Below are positions 8,794 through 17,967 of a stretch of DNA of 64,000 nt, piece after piece; the stretch's first letter is position 1, and every line of letters begins with the position of its first letter. Made by a program: the position numbers and the translations under genes. The DNA is from Lachnospiraceae bacterium Marseille-Q4251 (GTDB lineage: Bacteria > Bacillota > Clostridia > Lachnospirales > Lachnospiraceae), in contig JAGTTO010000001.1 of NCBI GenBank assembly GCA_018223435.1, positions 1,178,001 to 1,242,000 on the forward strand, written 5' to 3'. A model generated the notes under the pieces. That model was not told where the DNA came from. It was given only the letters and a program-made list of their open reading frames with translations, and ran no database searches.

Positions 8794-10278
8794 TCACATC
8801 GGCGGCACCGGCGTCGGTCTGGCAGGATCAAAGACTGCCTTGGCATCGAAAAGATCCTCCACCATCTCCGGATTGTAATACATCCGGTAACCATCCAGAT
8901 TTCTGCGGCCCTGGCGCATGTACTGGCCGCCGTTGGTCACGTCGTTTCCGAACTGTACCCAGTACTGGGTAGAGTCCACGTTACAGTAAATATCGAAGCC
9001 CTGACTCTTCAGGTAGTTGAATTTCTCGTTGTCTGTGGTATAACCGGTCCAGTCGCCCAGGTCCGCGCCGAAAGCGAAAATGATCACATCAGTGCCGCCC
9101 ACAAGAGGCGATACATAGTTGAGCCATTTTTCCGTATCGGTCTGGATACCCTCCAGGGATTTCTGGCCCACATTGATGTGACCCCAGGTGTGACTGGCAA
9201 ATTCCCAGCCCGTGGCTTTCATGGCATCCGCCACAGCTTTGGCATCCTCACATTCCTTGTTGTAGGCTGCCTCGTCAAAATCCGGATGCTGCTCAAACCA
9301 GGCCTGCTGGAAGCTGTCCAGATTTTCTCTCGTCTTGTATGCGATATCGGTCCGGTAGCCCAAAATGCCGTTATATCCGGTCAGAGCAATGATGCCTTTG
9401 TGTCCGTGATAGGAAAAATCCGGATGTTCTTTTACAAAGGTATCAATCCAGGGAACCATATCGTAATCGCCGATCAGCACGTTGCCACCAGCATCGGTGT
9501 ACTGGTTCTTCACATCTCCGTTCTCGTCGATGAGAAGCTTGTCTGCCAGACCGTAACCGTCCTGATAGTGATAATAGCTCACATCATCCTGGGAAAGCAC
9601 GAAGGCTTTCTTTCCTTCCGGAAGCAGGATCGTTCCCCTGGTCACGTTGCCGTTCTCATCCACATTGCACATATCGTGGAGACTCACCATCACATAGCCC
9701 TTGTCATACATGGACTGCATGATCTGGGTAAATTCGCTCATCGTTGTCATGACCTGATTGAGGCCGTCTGTCGTGGGATCTCCGGCTCCTTTTCCAAAAG
9801 CCCGGTTGGCATCCACGATCATCGAGTGGAAAAATACATGCGTCACCTGGTCGATAGGATATTCCACGAGGGAATTTTTCGCCATGGCATAATCGGTGAC
9901 TGCCTGCTGCATTTCTGTATTTGATTCATAATCCGGTGAAGACTTCAGAAGCTCCATGGCTCCGTCGTAATCGTACTGGGCGGCTTTAAGTTTGGCCTCC
10001 GCCATCACATCCACGGCTTCCGTCTCGGTCTCCACGGCGCTTTCGGATTCGCTCTCTGCTGCTGTACTTTCCGTGCCGGGTACCGCCGCCGCTTCCGTGG
10101 CTTTGCCCTCCGGCGTGACTTTATCTTTTTTCCCTCCCACAAGATCTCTGACCACAAAGACGCATAAGGCGGCCAGAATCACAAGGAGCAGTGCTACGAT
10201 CGTTCTCCCGATCAGAACCTGACGTCTCCGCTTCTTCATCCGAAGCCGGGCGCGACGCTGTCTTTCGTTCTCGTCCAT
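8794..10278 (-). CDS. Membrane-anchored polysaccharide deacetylase
   Basis: NodB-type deacetylase-fold protein, 494 aa, predicted to act on cell-surface polysaccharide outside the membrane. The start at 10278 has a GGAGG site 8-10 nt upstream; an earlier in-frame start exists at 10311. One transmembrane helix (about 22-44) follows a very basic N-terminus, then an S/E/T-rich linker. The C-terminal domain holds the likely catalytic Asp pair in LSQDDVSYY, the metal-ligand His motif SHTWGHIN, and FAFGADLGDW. The foldase gene follows, so the pair may share envelope functions. The exact substrate is not determinable. Confidence 0.85.
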   Translation of the reverse strand: MDENERQRRARLRMKKRRRQVLIGRTIVALLLVILAALCVFVVRDLVGGKKDKVTPEGKATEAAAVPGTESTAAESESESAVETETEAVDVMAEAKLKAAQYDYDGAMELLKSSPDYESNTEMQQAVTDYAMAKNSLVEYPIDQVTHVFFHSMIVDANRAFGKGAGDPTTDGLNQVMTTMSEFTQIMQSMYDKGYVMVSLHDMCNVDENGNVTRGTILLPEGKKAFVLSQDDVSYYHYQDGYGLADKLLIDENGDVKNQYTDAGGNVLIGDYDMVPWIDTFVKEHPDFSYHGHKGIIALTGYNGILGYRTDIAYKTRENLDSFQQAWFEQHPDFDEAAYNKECEDAKAVADAMKATGWEFASHTWGHINVGQKSLEGIQTDTEKWLNYVSPLVGGTDVIIFAFGADLGDWTGYTTDNEKFNYLKSQGFDIYCNVDSTQYWVQFGNDVTNGGQYMRQGRRNLDGYRMYYNPEMVEDLFDAKAVFDPARPTPVPPM

Positions 10279-10317
10279 AGTTCGTTTCCTCCATACTGCG
10301 TAAGCTGACACCCATTC

Positions 10318-10323
10318 ATTATA
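10318..10323 (-). promoter_or_regulatory. Extended -10 element upstream of the deacetylase
   Basis: TGATATAAT on the minus strand is an extended -10 box about 40 nt upstream of the deacetylase start. No convincing -35 box was found. Confidence 0.5.
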
Positions 10324-10392
10324 TCATAATTTCTCCTAAATAGTAGCCCATTTTCCCCAATTCTATGCGTTTTAAGAAAAAATAAAGAATTA

Positions 10393-10421
10393 TTGCACTT
10401 TCCCTGAAACGATGGTACAAT
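10393..10421 (+). promoter_or_regulatory. Sigma-A promoter
   Basis: TTGCAC (10393-10398) and TACAAT (10416-10421) with a 17-bp spacer, 34 nt upstream of the start at 10456. Confidence 0.8.
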
Positions 10422-10455
10422 AAGCTAATGTAATATTTTTAACAGGAGGGAAACT

Positions 10456-11070
10456 ATGCATACCGTCTTAAATGTATTCCTGATCATTCTGACGATCGTA
10501 GTTGTCCTGCTGGCTGTTCTTTACTTTGTAGGAAGAAGACTGCAGAAGAAGCAGGCGGTACAGCAGGAACAGATGGAGGCTGCCAAGCAGACGGTTTCCA
10601 TGCTGGTCATCGACAAGAAGAAGCTAAAGATGAAGGAAGCCGGACTTCCTCAGATGGTGCTTGACAGTACGCCGAAGATCATGAGAAGAACGAAACTTCC
10701 CATTGTCAAAGCAAAGGTCGGCCCCAGGATCATGACCTTCATCGCCGATGCCAAAGTTTTTGAGATGATCCCCGTGAAAAAGGAGGTCAAAGCCACCATC
10801 AGCGGTCTTTACATAACTGATGTAAAAGGCGTGCGCGGTACGGTTTTAGAGCCCCCGAAAGCCAAAGAGGGATTCTTCAAGCGCATGAAAAACAAAGTTA
10901 CCGGCAAGGACAAGAAAGCAGAAACCGCTTCCGAATCCAAAGCTTCCGCACCGGCAGCAAAACAGACTGCCAGCAAAGCGCCGGCTCCGCAGAAACAGGC
11001 TGCCGCAAAAAATACAGGCAATGCTTCTAACGTAAAGAAATCAGGTTCCAAGAAAAAGAAGAAAAAGTAA
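10456..11070 (+). CDS. Membrane-anchored Lys/Ala-rich protein of unknown function
   Basis: A 204-aa protein with one N-terminal transmembrane helix (about 5-27) and a short basic stretch. A compact mixed-sequence domain spans about 45-140 (LVIDKKKLKMKEAGLPQMVL ... VRGTVLEPP), followed by a Lys/Ala/Ser-rich tail ending in six lysines. I do not recognise a named family. The tail could bind nucleic acid or acidic polymers. AGGAGGG precedes the start, and the gene has its own promoter and terminator. Confidence 0.8.
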   Translation: MHTVLNVFLIILTIVVVLLAVLYFVGRRLQKKQAVQQEQMEAAKQTVSMLVIDKKKLKMKEAGLPQMVLDSTPKIMRRTKLPIVKAKVGPRIMTFIADAKVFEMIPVKKEVKATISGLYITDVKGVRGTVLEPPKAKEGFFKRMKNKVTGKDKKAETASESKASAPAAKQTASKAPAPQKQAAAKNTGNASNVKKSGSKKKKKK

Positions 11071-11113
11071 AAAAAATCCATCTGCCTTAGTTTTTTCAGC
11101 AGATGGATTTTTT
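11071..11113. terminator. Bidirectional terminator
   Basis: AATCCATCTGC pairs with GCAGATGGATT (within 11071-11085 and 11099-11113), with an A-run on one side and a T-run on the other. It serves the plus-strand gene and the convergent DUF1934 gene. Confidence 0.85.
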
Positions 11114-11544
11114 TATGCATTTTTCCGGGAGCGGATCGTGACCGCAATGCGGTTCTCCGCCGCGTGGGCGCCGTTCATTTCCAGCGCGTAATCGACTTCC
11201 AGCCGGATATTTTCCTCTGTCCGAAGAATCAGAAAACGGGAAACCAGCGTTCCCACCTCCAGGTCGCCGAAGGGCGTGCGGTAAAGGCTCCGGAGCTTTT
11301 TTCCCTTCTCAAAACTCATGGAGGATTCCACGGCTCCGTGCCGGATCACCGTAAGTTTCGTATCGCTGAACTTCAGGAGATTCCTGATTGTCTCCCCGCC
11401 GTCCTCCACGATCTCATCGTATTTTACAAAACTCAAACCGTCCCTCTCAAAGAACTGGCCAGGCAGCATCAGCTCCGTAGTGTCTGACTCCTGGCCCTCT
11501 GTGTACTGCAATCCTTTGATCCGGATCATCACATCTTTTGTCAT
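11113..11544 (-). CDS. DUF1934 (YwiB-like) beta-barrel protein
   Basis: A 143-aa cytoplasmic protein that matches the DUF1934 family in length and pattern: MIRIKGLQYTEGQESDTTEL at the N-terminus, GTLVSRFLILRTEENIRLEV and a final short IAVTIRSR strand. Structures of this family are small lipocalin-like barrels of unknown role. Its ATG directly follows the murI stop codon and uses a GAGGAG site inside the murI end, so the two genes are translationally linked. Confidence 0.8.
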   Translation of the reverse strand: MTKDVMIRIKGLQYTEGQESDTTELMLPGQFFERDGLSFVKYDEIVEDGGETIRNLLKFSDTKLTVIRHGAVESSMSFEKGKKLRSLYRTPFGDLEVGTLVSRFLILRTEENIRLEVDYALEMNGAHAAENRIAVTIRSRKNA

Positions 11545-12372
11545 TTAGTACTCCTCAATGGGGATTTCCTGCGTCGTATCAATATCATACGGAAGGATCG
11601 AATTGGCAAATTTATTGAATTTGTCCGCCGCGTCGCTGACATAGAAGCGGTGGCTCATCTCGCTGGGATCGGTCTCCGTGTCCGGATTGGAAAGATTTTC
11701 CCGCTCCAGAAGCTTCTTGAGATCCCGGGCAGTCTCATAGGCCGGATTGACCAGATTTACCTTGTCTCCCACAATTTTCTGCACTGTAGACCGGAGCAGC
11801 GGATAATGGGTACAGCCAAGAATCAGCGTGTCGATATCATACTGAAGCAGCTCCTCCAGATAACGCCTTGCGACCTCCATCGTGATGGGATCCTTGAGCC
11901 ACCCCTCTTCCACCAGCGGAACAAAGAGGGGGCAGGCCTTGCTCACCACCTGCACATCCGGTTTCTGCCTGCGGATAAAGCTCGTATAAATGCCGGAATG
12001 GACCGTCGCCTCCGTACCGATGACGCCGATGCGGTCATTCACCGTGGTCTCACAGGCCACCCGGGCTCCGGGCTCCACCACGCCGATGATGGGAATATCC
12101 AGTTCTTTCTTGATGGTTTCCAGCGCATAGGCACTGGCTGTATTGCAGGCGACCACGATGGCCTTGACCTCCTTGGACTGAAGGAAACGGACGATCTGCC
12201 TCGAATAGCGGGTCACCGTCTCCTTGGATTTGCTTCCGTAAGGAACTCTGGCCGTATCGCCAAAATATACAATCTCCTCGTTGGGAAGATTCCGCATGAT
12301 CTCGCGGACCACGGTCAGTCCGCCAACGCCGGAATCAAACACACCGATGGGTGCTTCACACCTGTTTTTCAT
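11545..12372 (-). CDS. murI: Glutamate racemase
   Basis: 275-aa cytoplasmic enzyme interconverting L- and D-glutamate for peptidoglycan. Both catalytic cysteine motifs are present (VACNTASA and LGCTHYPLL), along with the N-terminal IGVFDSGVGGLTVVREI. An AGGAGGT site precedes the ATG. It forms an operon with the downstream DUF1934 gene. The nearby class A PBP gene uses the peptidoglycan precursor pathway that this enzyme feeds. Confidence 0.96.
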   Translation of the reverse strand: MKNRCEAPIGVFDSGVGGLTVVREIMRNLPNEEIVYFGDTARVPYGSKSKETVTRYSRQIVRFLQSKEVKAIVVACNTASAYALETIKKELDIPIIGVVEPGARVACETTVNDRIGVIGTEATVHSGIYTSFIRRQKPDVQVVSKACPLFVPLVEEGWLKDPITMEVARRYLEELLQYDIDTLILGCTHYPLLRSTVQKIVGDKVNLVNPAYETARDLKKLLERENLSNPDTETDPSEMSHRFYVSDAADKFNKFANSILPYDIDTTQEIPIEEY

Positions 12373-12440
12373 TTTCTTACCTCCTGAAAAGGAATCGTCT
12401 CATTGTACACCGGCTCCCCGGAAAATGCAAGCGCCATAGT

Positions 12441-13103
12441 TTACTGCGGAAGCTCTTCAATCAGCGGCGTGCCGTCGCTGAGTATCGCGTAAAGGACAGC
12501 CTTTTCTTCCTGGTAGACGGTCCTGCCGCTGGTTCCTTCCGTGATCTCCTCTTTGAGGCCTTTCTCTTCTTCCTCTGGAACCAGAACCTCCAGCGTCACG
12601 TCGGCCCCGTACTCGGAAGCGATCGTGGGGAGGCCTTTTTTCCCGAGGATGTACTGAATCTTTCCGATGCCGTTATAATCCGCAGCCATTTTCAAGAGGA
12701 AACCGCTTCGTTTTTCAATGACCTCCGAGGCTTCCAGCCCCACCTGGACAGATTTGGAATAAGCCCGCACAAGACCACCGGTACCGAGAAGGGTGCCGCC
12801 GAAATACCGGGTTACAACTACGGCCATGTTGTGGATATCTTCCCCCAGAAGTACATCCAGCATGGGACGGCCCGCGGTTCCCTGGGGCTCGCCGTCATCG
12901 CTGCAGCGCTGGATCTGCTGCCGGTCGCCGATGACAAAGGCGGAGCAGTTGTGGGTAGCATCCCAGTATTTTTTCTTCATCTCCGCGATGAAGGCCAGAG
13001 CCTCCTCCTCGGATTCCACCGGCCGGGTCGTGGCGATGAAGCGGGATTTTTTCTCGATGAGCTCCCCTTCCCCGCCTTTATATAAAATTTTCTGCGTTTT
13101 CAT
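12441..13103 (-). CDS. YigZ/IMPACT family protein
   Basis: 220-aa protein of the UPF0029 (YigZ/YvyE) family, with the conserved core CSDDGEPQGTAGRPMLDVL and the glycine-rich segment VVVTRYFGGTLLGTGGLVRAY. The C-terminal ferredoxin-like domain is also present. Members are linked to the translation-stress factor IMPACT, but the bacterial role is unsettled. The start uses GGGAGG. The gene is divergent from the PBP gene and upstream of murI with 68 nt between them. Confidence 0.9.
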   Translation of the reverse strand: MKTQKILYKGGEGELIEKKSRFIATTRPVESEEEALAFIAEMKKKYWDATHNCSAFVIGDRQQIQRCSDDGEPQGTAGRPMLDVLLGEDIHNMAVVVTRYFGGTLLGTGGLVRAYSKSVQVGLEASEVIEKRSGFLLKMAADYNGIGKIQYILGKKGLPTIASEYGADVTLEVLVPEEEEKGLKEEITEGTSGRTVYQEEKAVLYAILSDGTPLIEELPQ

Positions 13104-13178
13104 CTATTTCCTCCCATGCATAATCACCTTTTTTCTGGAAACAGTATATCAGACAAGAGAGTATATTTCAAATAGGGG

Positions 13179-13207
13179 TTTTGAAAAGGATTTACTTTTG
13201 GTATAAT
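13179..13207 (+). promoter_or_regulatory. Promoter of the class A PBP gene
   Basis: An extended -10 (TGGTATAAT, hexamer 13202-13207) with a weak -35, TTTTGA at 13179-13184 (17-bp spacer). Transcription would start near 13214 and give a leader of about 200 nt. Confidence 0.7.
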
Positions 13208-13385
13208 GAAGATGCCAGGGTCAAAAGTTCAAAAAGCTGTTCGTGCTTGCACGATAAAGCTTTTGAACTTGGAACCCGCCAAACATGAGGTGCAGAACAT
13301 CCAGTGGATGTTCGTTTTGCACCGACCGAAGCGGAGCGTAGACCTTGCGTAAGCTGCTTTGCAGCGGAGCAATTCGTAGGCATAT
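13205..13385 (+). repeat. Structured leader repeat, copy 2
   Basis: Three stable hairpins stand in series in the PBP leader. The first is AAGTTCAAAA/TTTTGAACTT, containing TCGTGC/GCACGA. The second is GGTGCA/TGCACC, containing ACATCCA/GGATGT. The third is AGCTGC/GCAGC at 13347-13380, which repeats copy 1 at 8730-8763. No credible coding frame was found. It may be a dispersed element or a regulatory leader. Confidence 0.6.
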
Positions 13386-13417
13386 GAAGATAGCAACACA
13401 TCCAAGGAGTATCATTC

Positions 13418-16093
13418 ATGAATTTCAGCAAATGGAACTTACCTAATTTAAAAAAGACGGACCTCAACACCAAAGCCGGGCGGAAGCTGGCTTATACCTG
13501 TCTCAAAATCTTCCTGCTCCTGCTTCTCGTGGGCGCGGTCTTAGGAACGGCGGCAGGCTTCGGTGCCTTAAAAGGCCTCATCGCCACGGCGCCTGATATT
13601 TCCAACCTTTCCGTGACCCCCTCGGAGTCCGCCACCTACATCTATAACAGCGATGGTTCCGTCATGCAGAAGCTCTCCCTCGGCTCCTCCAACCGGACCA
13701 TTGTCACGATAGACCAGATCCCGGATGATCTCCAGCATGCTGTCGTAGCCATCGAGGACGAGCGTTTCTACCAGCACAAGGGCATTGACATCCGCGGCAT
13801 TCTCCGCGCCGGCATTCACGGTCTTGCTTCCGGCCGCTTCGACGAGGGAGCCAGCACCATCACCCAGCAGCTTCTGAAAAACAGCGTCTTCACGGGCTGG
13901 ATGAACGAATCCTCCCTGATCGACCGCTTCCGCCGGAAATTCCAGGAACAATACCTGGCCCTCCAGCTGGAGAAAAAGGTCAGCAAGGAGCAGATTCTGG
14001 AGGATTACCTCAACACCATCAACCTCGGCGCCGGCACCTACGGTGTTCAGGCCGCCTCCCGCCGTTACTTCGGAAAAAGCGTTTCCGAGCTGAATCTCTC
14101 CGAGTGCGCGGTGCTGGCCGGTATCACCCAGAACCCCACCCGCTATAACCCCATCACCCATCCGGAGGAAAATGCAGTGCGGCGTCAGACCGTTCTGGAC
14201 TACATGCTGAAACAGGGCTACATCACCCAGGAAGCCTACGATGAGGCGGTGGCGGACGACGTTTACTCCCGAATTCAGGAGACGGATTCCCAGACTGAGG
14301 AGACTTCGATCTACACTTACTATGTGGACGCCATGATCGACCAGATCATCCAGGATCTCATGGAACAGAAGGGCTACACAGAACAGCAGGCCAATAAGAT
14401 CCTGTTCACCAAGGGCCTGAAAATCTATTCCGTTCAGGATATGGCAATCCAGCAGATCTGTGACGAGGAATTTTCCAACCTTGCCAATTTCCCCTCGGGA
14501 ACCCAGGTGGGCGTGGACTATGCCCTCAGCGTCCAGACCACGGAAGGCGAAACGATCCATTATGGAAACGACGATTTCCGCTCCTGGTATCGCCAGAACT
14601 TTGATTCTTCCTTTAATCTGATGTTCAACGATGAAGATTCCGCCCGCTCTGCCCTCGCTTCCTTTAAAGAGAGCAAGACAGCCAACGGCGAAACGATCCT
14701 GGGCGAACGGATTTCTCTGGCTCCACAGCCCCAGGCCTCCCTCGTCATCATGGATCAGGCCACCGGCTATGTGAAAGCCATCGTGGGCGGCCGCGGAACC
14801 AAAGAAGCGAGCCTTACCCTGAACCGGGCCACCGCCACCACCCGCCAGCCGGGTTCCACCTTCAAAATCATTACCACCTACGCTCCGGCTCTGGATTATG
14901 ACAATATGACTCTTTCCAGCGTTTACTACAACGCGCCCTACACCTACCGGAACGGAGTCCCCGTCAACAACTGGGACAGCAACAACACCTACACCGGCTA
15001 CACCACGATCCGCGAGGCCATCACGAACTCCATCAACATCGTGGCCGTCAAATGCCTGACGGAAATCACCCCGTCCATCGGTTTCCAGTATGCGGAGCGC
15101 TTCGGAATCTCCACCCTGGAAAACAGCGAGGCCCTGGATGTGAACCAGCCTCTGGCCCTAGGCGGCATCACAAACGGAGTCACAAACCTGGAGCTCACGG
15201 GCGCTTTTGCCGCCATCGCGAACCAGGGAGAATACATCAAGCCGAAGTTCTACTCCCACATTGAAAACGCCGACGGCGAAGTCCTCATCGACAACCGCAC
15301 ACCTGTCACCACGAAGGTCTTAAAGGAGGGAAATGCCTGGCTTCTGACCAGCGCCATGAAGGACGTCGTGACCAAAGGAACCGGAACACTGATCTCTCTC
15401 GGCGATATGCCCGTGGCAGGAAAAACGGGAACCACTTCCGATTATAAAGATATCTGGTTCTCCGGCTACACGCCCTATTACACCTGCACAATCTGGGGCG
15501 GCTACGACAACAACGACGACCTTCCCACCGTGGACGGCGACACCTATCACACCTACCACAAGATCCTCTGGAACGCCATCATGAACCGAATTCATCAGAA
15601 TCTCCCGGTAAAAGATTTCGAGCAGCCCGAGGACATCGTCACTGCAACGGTCTGCAAGAAGTCCGGCAAACTGGCCATCGAGGGCATCTGCGACCAGGAT
15701 CCGAGAGGCAGCCAGGTTTACGAGGAGTATTTCATCCGGGGCACTGAACCCAAGAGTTCCTGCGACAAGCATGTGGCCCTCACAGTCTGCCAGGAAACCG
15801 GCCTTCTGGCCAGCTCCACCTGCAACCCCGTCACCCGGGTCTTCATCAAACAGCCCGAGGACAACTATGATACCACCGACGACACCAACTACGCGCCGCC
15901 CTCTCAGACCTGTCCCGGCCATAAACCGGCCACGATCCTGGACGGTCTGAAAGACAGCCAGACTCCTGATAGCACGACGGTCATTGATCCTGACAGCACT
16001 CAGACCCAAGATACGGAACGACGGGCCGAGGAAGACGGCGACACGCCTGTCACGATTCCCGGAGACGGGGATGTAAGCCTTGGACTCCCCTAA
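13418..16093 (+). CDS. Class A penicillin-binding protein (transglycosylase/transpeptidase)
   Basis: 891-aa bifunctional peptidoglycan synthase anchored by one helix (about 27-50). The GT51 glycosyltransferase domain carries the catalytic Glu113 in AIEDERFYQHKG and the Q-rich TITQQLLKN motif. The transpeptidase domain has nucleophile Ser480 in PGSTFK, SIN as the second motif, and KTGTT starting at Lys669. The C-terminal region has paired cysteines (CKKSG, CQETG) and a disordered D/T-rich tail. AAGGAG precedes the ATG. A bidirectional terminator follows. Confidence 0.95.
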   Translation: MNFSKWNLPNLKKTDLNTKAGRKLAYTCLKIFLLLLLVGAVLGTAAGFGALKGLIATAPDISNLSVTPSESATYIYNSDGSVMQKLSLGSSNRTIVTIDQIPDDLQHAVVAIEDERFYQHKGIDIRGILRAGIHGLASGRFDEGASTITQQLLKNSVFTGWMNESSLIDRFRRKFQEQYLALQLEKKVSKEQILEDYLNTINLGAGTYGVQAASRRYFGKSVSELNLSECAVLAGITQNPTRYNPITHPEENAVRRQTVLDYMLKQGYITQEAYDEAVADDVYSRIQETDSQTEETSIYTYYVDAMIDQIIQDLMEQKGYTEQQANKILFTKGLKIYSVQDMAIQQICDEEFSNLANFPSGTQVGVDYALSVQTTEGETIHYGNDDFRSWYRQNFDSSFNLMFNDEDSARSALASFKESKTANGETILGERISLAPQPQASLVIMDQATGYVKAIVGGRGTKEASLTLNRATATTRQPGSTFKIITTYAPALDYDNMTLSSVYYNAPYTYRNGVPVNNWDSNNTYTGYTTIREAITNSINIVAVKCLTEITPSIGFQYAERFGISTLENSEALDVNQPLALGGITNGVTNLELTGAFAAIANQGEYIKPKFYSHIENADGEVLIDNRTPVTTKVLKEGNAWLLTSAMKDVVTKGTGTLISLGDMPVAGKTGTTSDYKDIWFSGYTPYYTCTIWGGYDNNDDLPTVDGDTYHTYHKILWNAIMNRIHQNLPVKDFEQPEDIVTATVCKKSGKLAIEGICDQDPRGSQVYEEYFIRGTEPKSSCDKHVALTVCQETGLLASSTCNPVTRVFIKQPEDNYDTTDDTNYAPPSQTCPGHKPATILDGLKDSQTPDSTTVIDPDSTQTQDTERRAEEDGDTPVTIPGDGDVSLGLP

Positions 16094-16096
16094 ATG

Positions 16097-16148
16097 AAAA
16101 AAGACAGTTCCACCAGATATTTTTCATCTGCATGGAACTGTCTTTTTT
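16097..16148. terminator. Bidirectional terminator after the PBP gene
   Basis: A 16-bp stem (16097-16112 with 16133-16148) begins in A-run and ends in T-run, serving both convergent genes. The stop of the minus-strand gene lies at its edge. Confidence 0.9.
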
Positions 16149-17967
16149 ACATCCGCAACTTTTTCCGAAACTCCCGTATCGTATCTTTCAAATCAAAAAT
16201 AAACAACGCTGCCAGCACCAGGAAACTGATTCCGCCACAGATCACCGACGGATAAGTAAATTTCACCAGGCCGGTCCAGATCAGAAGAATCGGCACGCAG
16301 CCCGCCATTGCTGCCTGGATAAAATAAAACAGATATTCTTCCCTCTCCAGCCTCTGGACCTTCGCGATAAGCGGCACCGAGCAGAGCACCGTCAGCGCGC
16401 CAATCGGAAACACAAAGTCCACCGACCAGCCCCGCCAGCCCGTGAAAATATCCCAGAGCACGGCGATGGCTGTCACCAGAAGCAGCTGCCACATCTCGTT
16501 TTTCAGAAGATTCCGCCGCTTCCTGTAAGCCACAGTCACAATCAGCCAGGTGCAGAGACAGCCTGCTCCCGCGAACCAGAACCAGTTTAAAGTCTCCGCC
16601 GTCAGATAATTGATCATGCCGCAGAGCACGGCCGCCGCGATACAGAGGAAGGTGAAAAGCTGGAACACTTTTTTATCTTCCTTTTTGTACTGCTCCTTGC
16701 AACCCGGAAAATCGTTCTTTTTCTCCCTGCAGGGGATCTCCTCTTTTTTCAGGATCTGCAGGAAATTCCGCTGGATGCTGTCGTCCGGGAGCTTCGAGGT
16801 GAAGCCCAGGACCATTTTTCCCTCGTAGGAACAGGAACAGAGCTGAAGGGAATCCGTGCTTGCGAAGATGCCAAACCGCTCGATATAATTCCGGTACTCC
16901 TCCGGGAATTTCAAAATACCGATATTGGAATAGACCGCCGTGATACAGCGGCTGCCCAGGTTTGCCCCCGCCATCAGGAAATACCGCTTGATCTCAAGAG
17001 GCACCATCCGCACAAGAAAATGCTTCTCAATCCGCACATAACCGTTCATGTGCATGGCGATCTTTTCCGGCGTAAGCTCCCGCTTAAACTGTTCCTTCAC
17101 ATCCGCCAGCACATCCTCAAAGGTTGTATCTTCCTGAAAGGCAAAGCTGATCTCGATCCAACCGAAAAAGTTTGTCATGGACTGGGACGGAAAATAGTTT
17201 CTCAAATTTACCGGAATCATCAGGCCAATGGGCCGTTTCTGCTTATTTTTCGGGATCTCTTCGTGAATCGCGCAGAGCAGAACCGCCGTGAGATAGACCG
17301 TGATGGAGACACCTCTTTCCCTGGCTTTGGCGTGGAGCTCTTTTACCGGAAGCTCGGCCTCGAGGATGTGCATTTCCTCATGGACCACCTTTTCCCCTTT
17401 GAGCTTCACCGCCGCAGGCTTCTTCTCTTTATTTCTCGGAAGATCCGCGGAATAATACTGGGAAAAGCTGTCCTCCTCCTGATCCCCCGGGGTGATCTCC
17501 TCCACCGGCTCGATGCGGGGCAGCTTCGCCTCCGGATGGGCCAGAATCAGATAATTCTGCACGAGCTCCTCCAGAAAATACATGGCTCCGGTGCCGTCCG
17601 TCAGCGCATGATAAACCTCGAAATTGATCCGGTTCTCATGATAGCTGACCTCGAAAAGCAGGGATTTTTTGTCCGGAATATAGAGCCTGCTGCAGGGCGG
17701 CTTTTTCTCTTTTTTCACAACGGGGCGGATATCCCGGTGCTCCAGGTAGAACCAGAAAAGACCTTTCCGTAAAACCGCCTGAAAAAGCGGATATTTTTCC
17801 ATTGTCTCTTCCAGCGCCTTCTGGAGGATTTCCTCATCCACCGCTTCCCTGAGCTCACAGTAAAAACGAAACACTCTCGTGTCGTCTTTTCCCGTGACCA
17901 GAGGAAAAGCCAGGGCCGCATTGTCCAGTTTTCTCCATTTTGAATAACCTGTTTCCACGCTTCTCAC
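16147..17967 (-). CDS. Condensation/alcohol-acetyltransferase-like protein with a C-terminal membrane domain
   Basis: 606 aa. Residues about 1-420 resemble the BAHD/condensation acyltransferase fold, with an HxxxDG-type active site in YHALTDGTGAMYFLEEL. Residues about 430-600 hold about six hydrophobic helices, like the DUF6320 domain found with alcohol-acetyltransferase-like proteins. It probably transfers an acyl group at the membrane; donor and acceptor are unknown. It starts with GTG, which overlaps the stop of the esterase gene by 4 nt (GTGA), so the two are translationally coupled. The pairing suggests an acylation/deacylation or lipid-like product pathway, which is inference. Confidence 0.75.
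   Translation of the reverse strand: MRSVETGYSKWRKLDNAALAFPLVTGKDDTRVFRFYCELREAVDEEILQKALEETMEKYPLFQAVLRKGLFWFYLEHRDIRPVVKKEKKPPCSRLYIPDKKSLLFEVSYHENRINFEVYHALTDGTGAMYFLEELVQNYLILAHPEAKLPRIEPVEEITPGDQEEDSFSQYYSADLPRNKEKKPAAVKLKGEKVVHEEMHILEAELPVKELHAKARERGVSITVYLTAVLLCAIHEEIPKNKQKRPIGLMIPVNLRNYFPSQSMTNFFGWIEISFAFQEDTTFEDVLADVKEQFKRELTPEKIAMHMNGYVRIEKHFLVRMVPLEIKRYFLMAGANLGSRCITAVYSNIGILKFPEEYRNYIERFGIFASTDSLQLCSCSYEGKMVLGFTSKLPDDSIQRNFLQILKKEEIPCREKKNDFPGCKEQYKKEDKKVFQLFTFLCIAAAVLCGMINYLTAETLNWFWFAGAGCLCTWLIVTVAYRKRRNLLKNEMWQLLLVTAIAVLWDIFTGWRGWSVDFVFPIGALTVLCSVPLIAKVQRLEREEYLFYFIQAAMAGCVPILLIWTGLVKFTYPSVICGGISFLVLAALFIFDLKDTIREFRKKLRM

Noticed and set aside
13192..13473. Minus-strand frame of 93 codons in the PBP leader
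   Set aside because: It reads through hairpin repeats and overlaps the promoter and PBP start; a similar reading of the other repeat copy reflects DNA repetition, not protein conservation.
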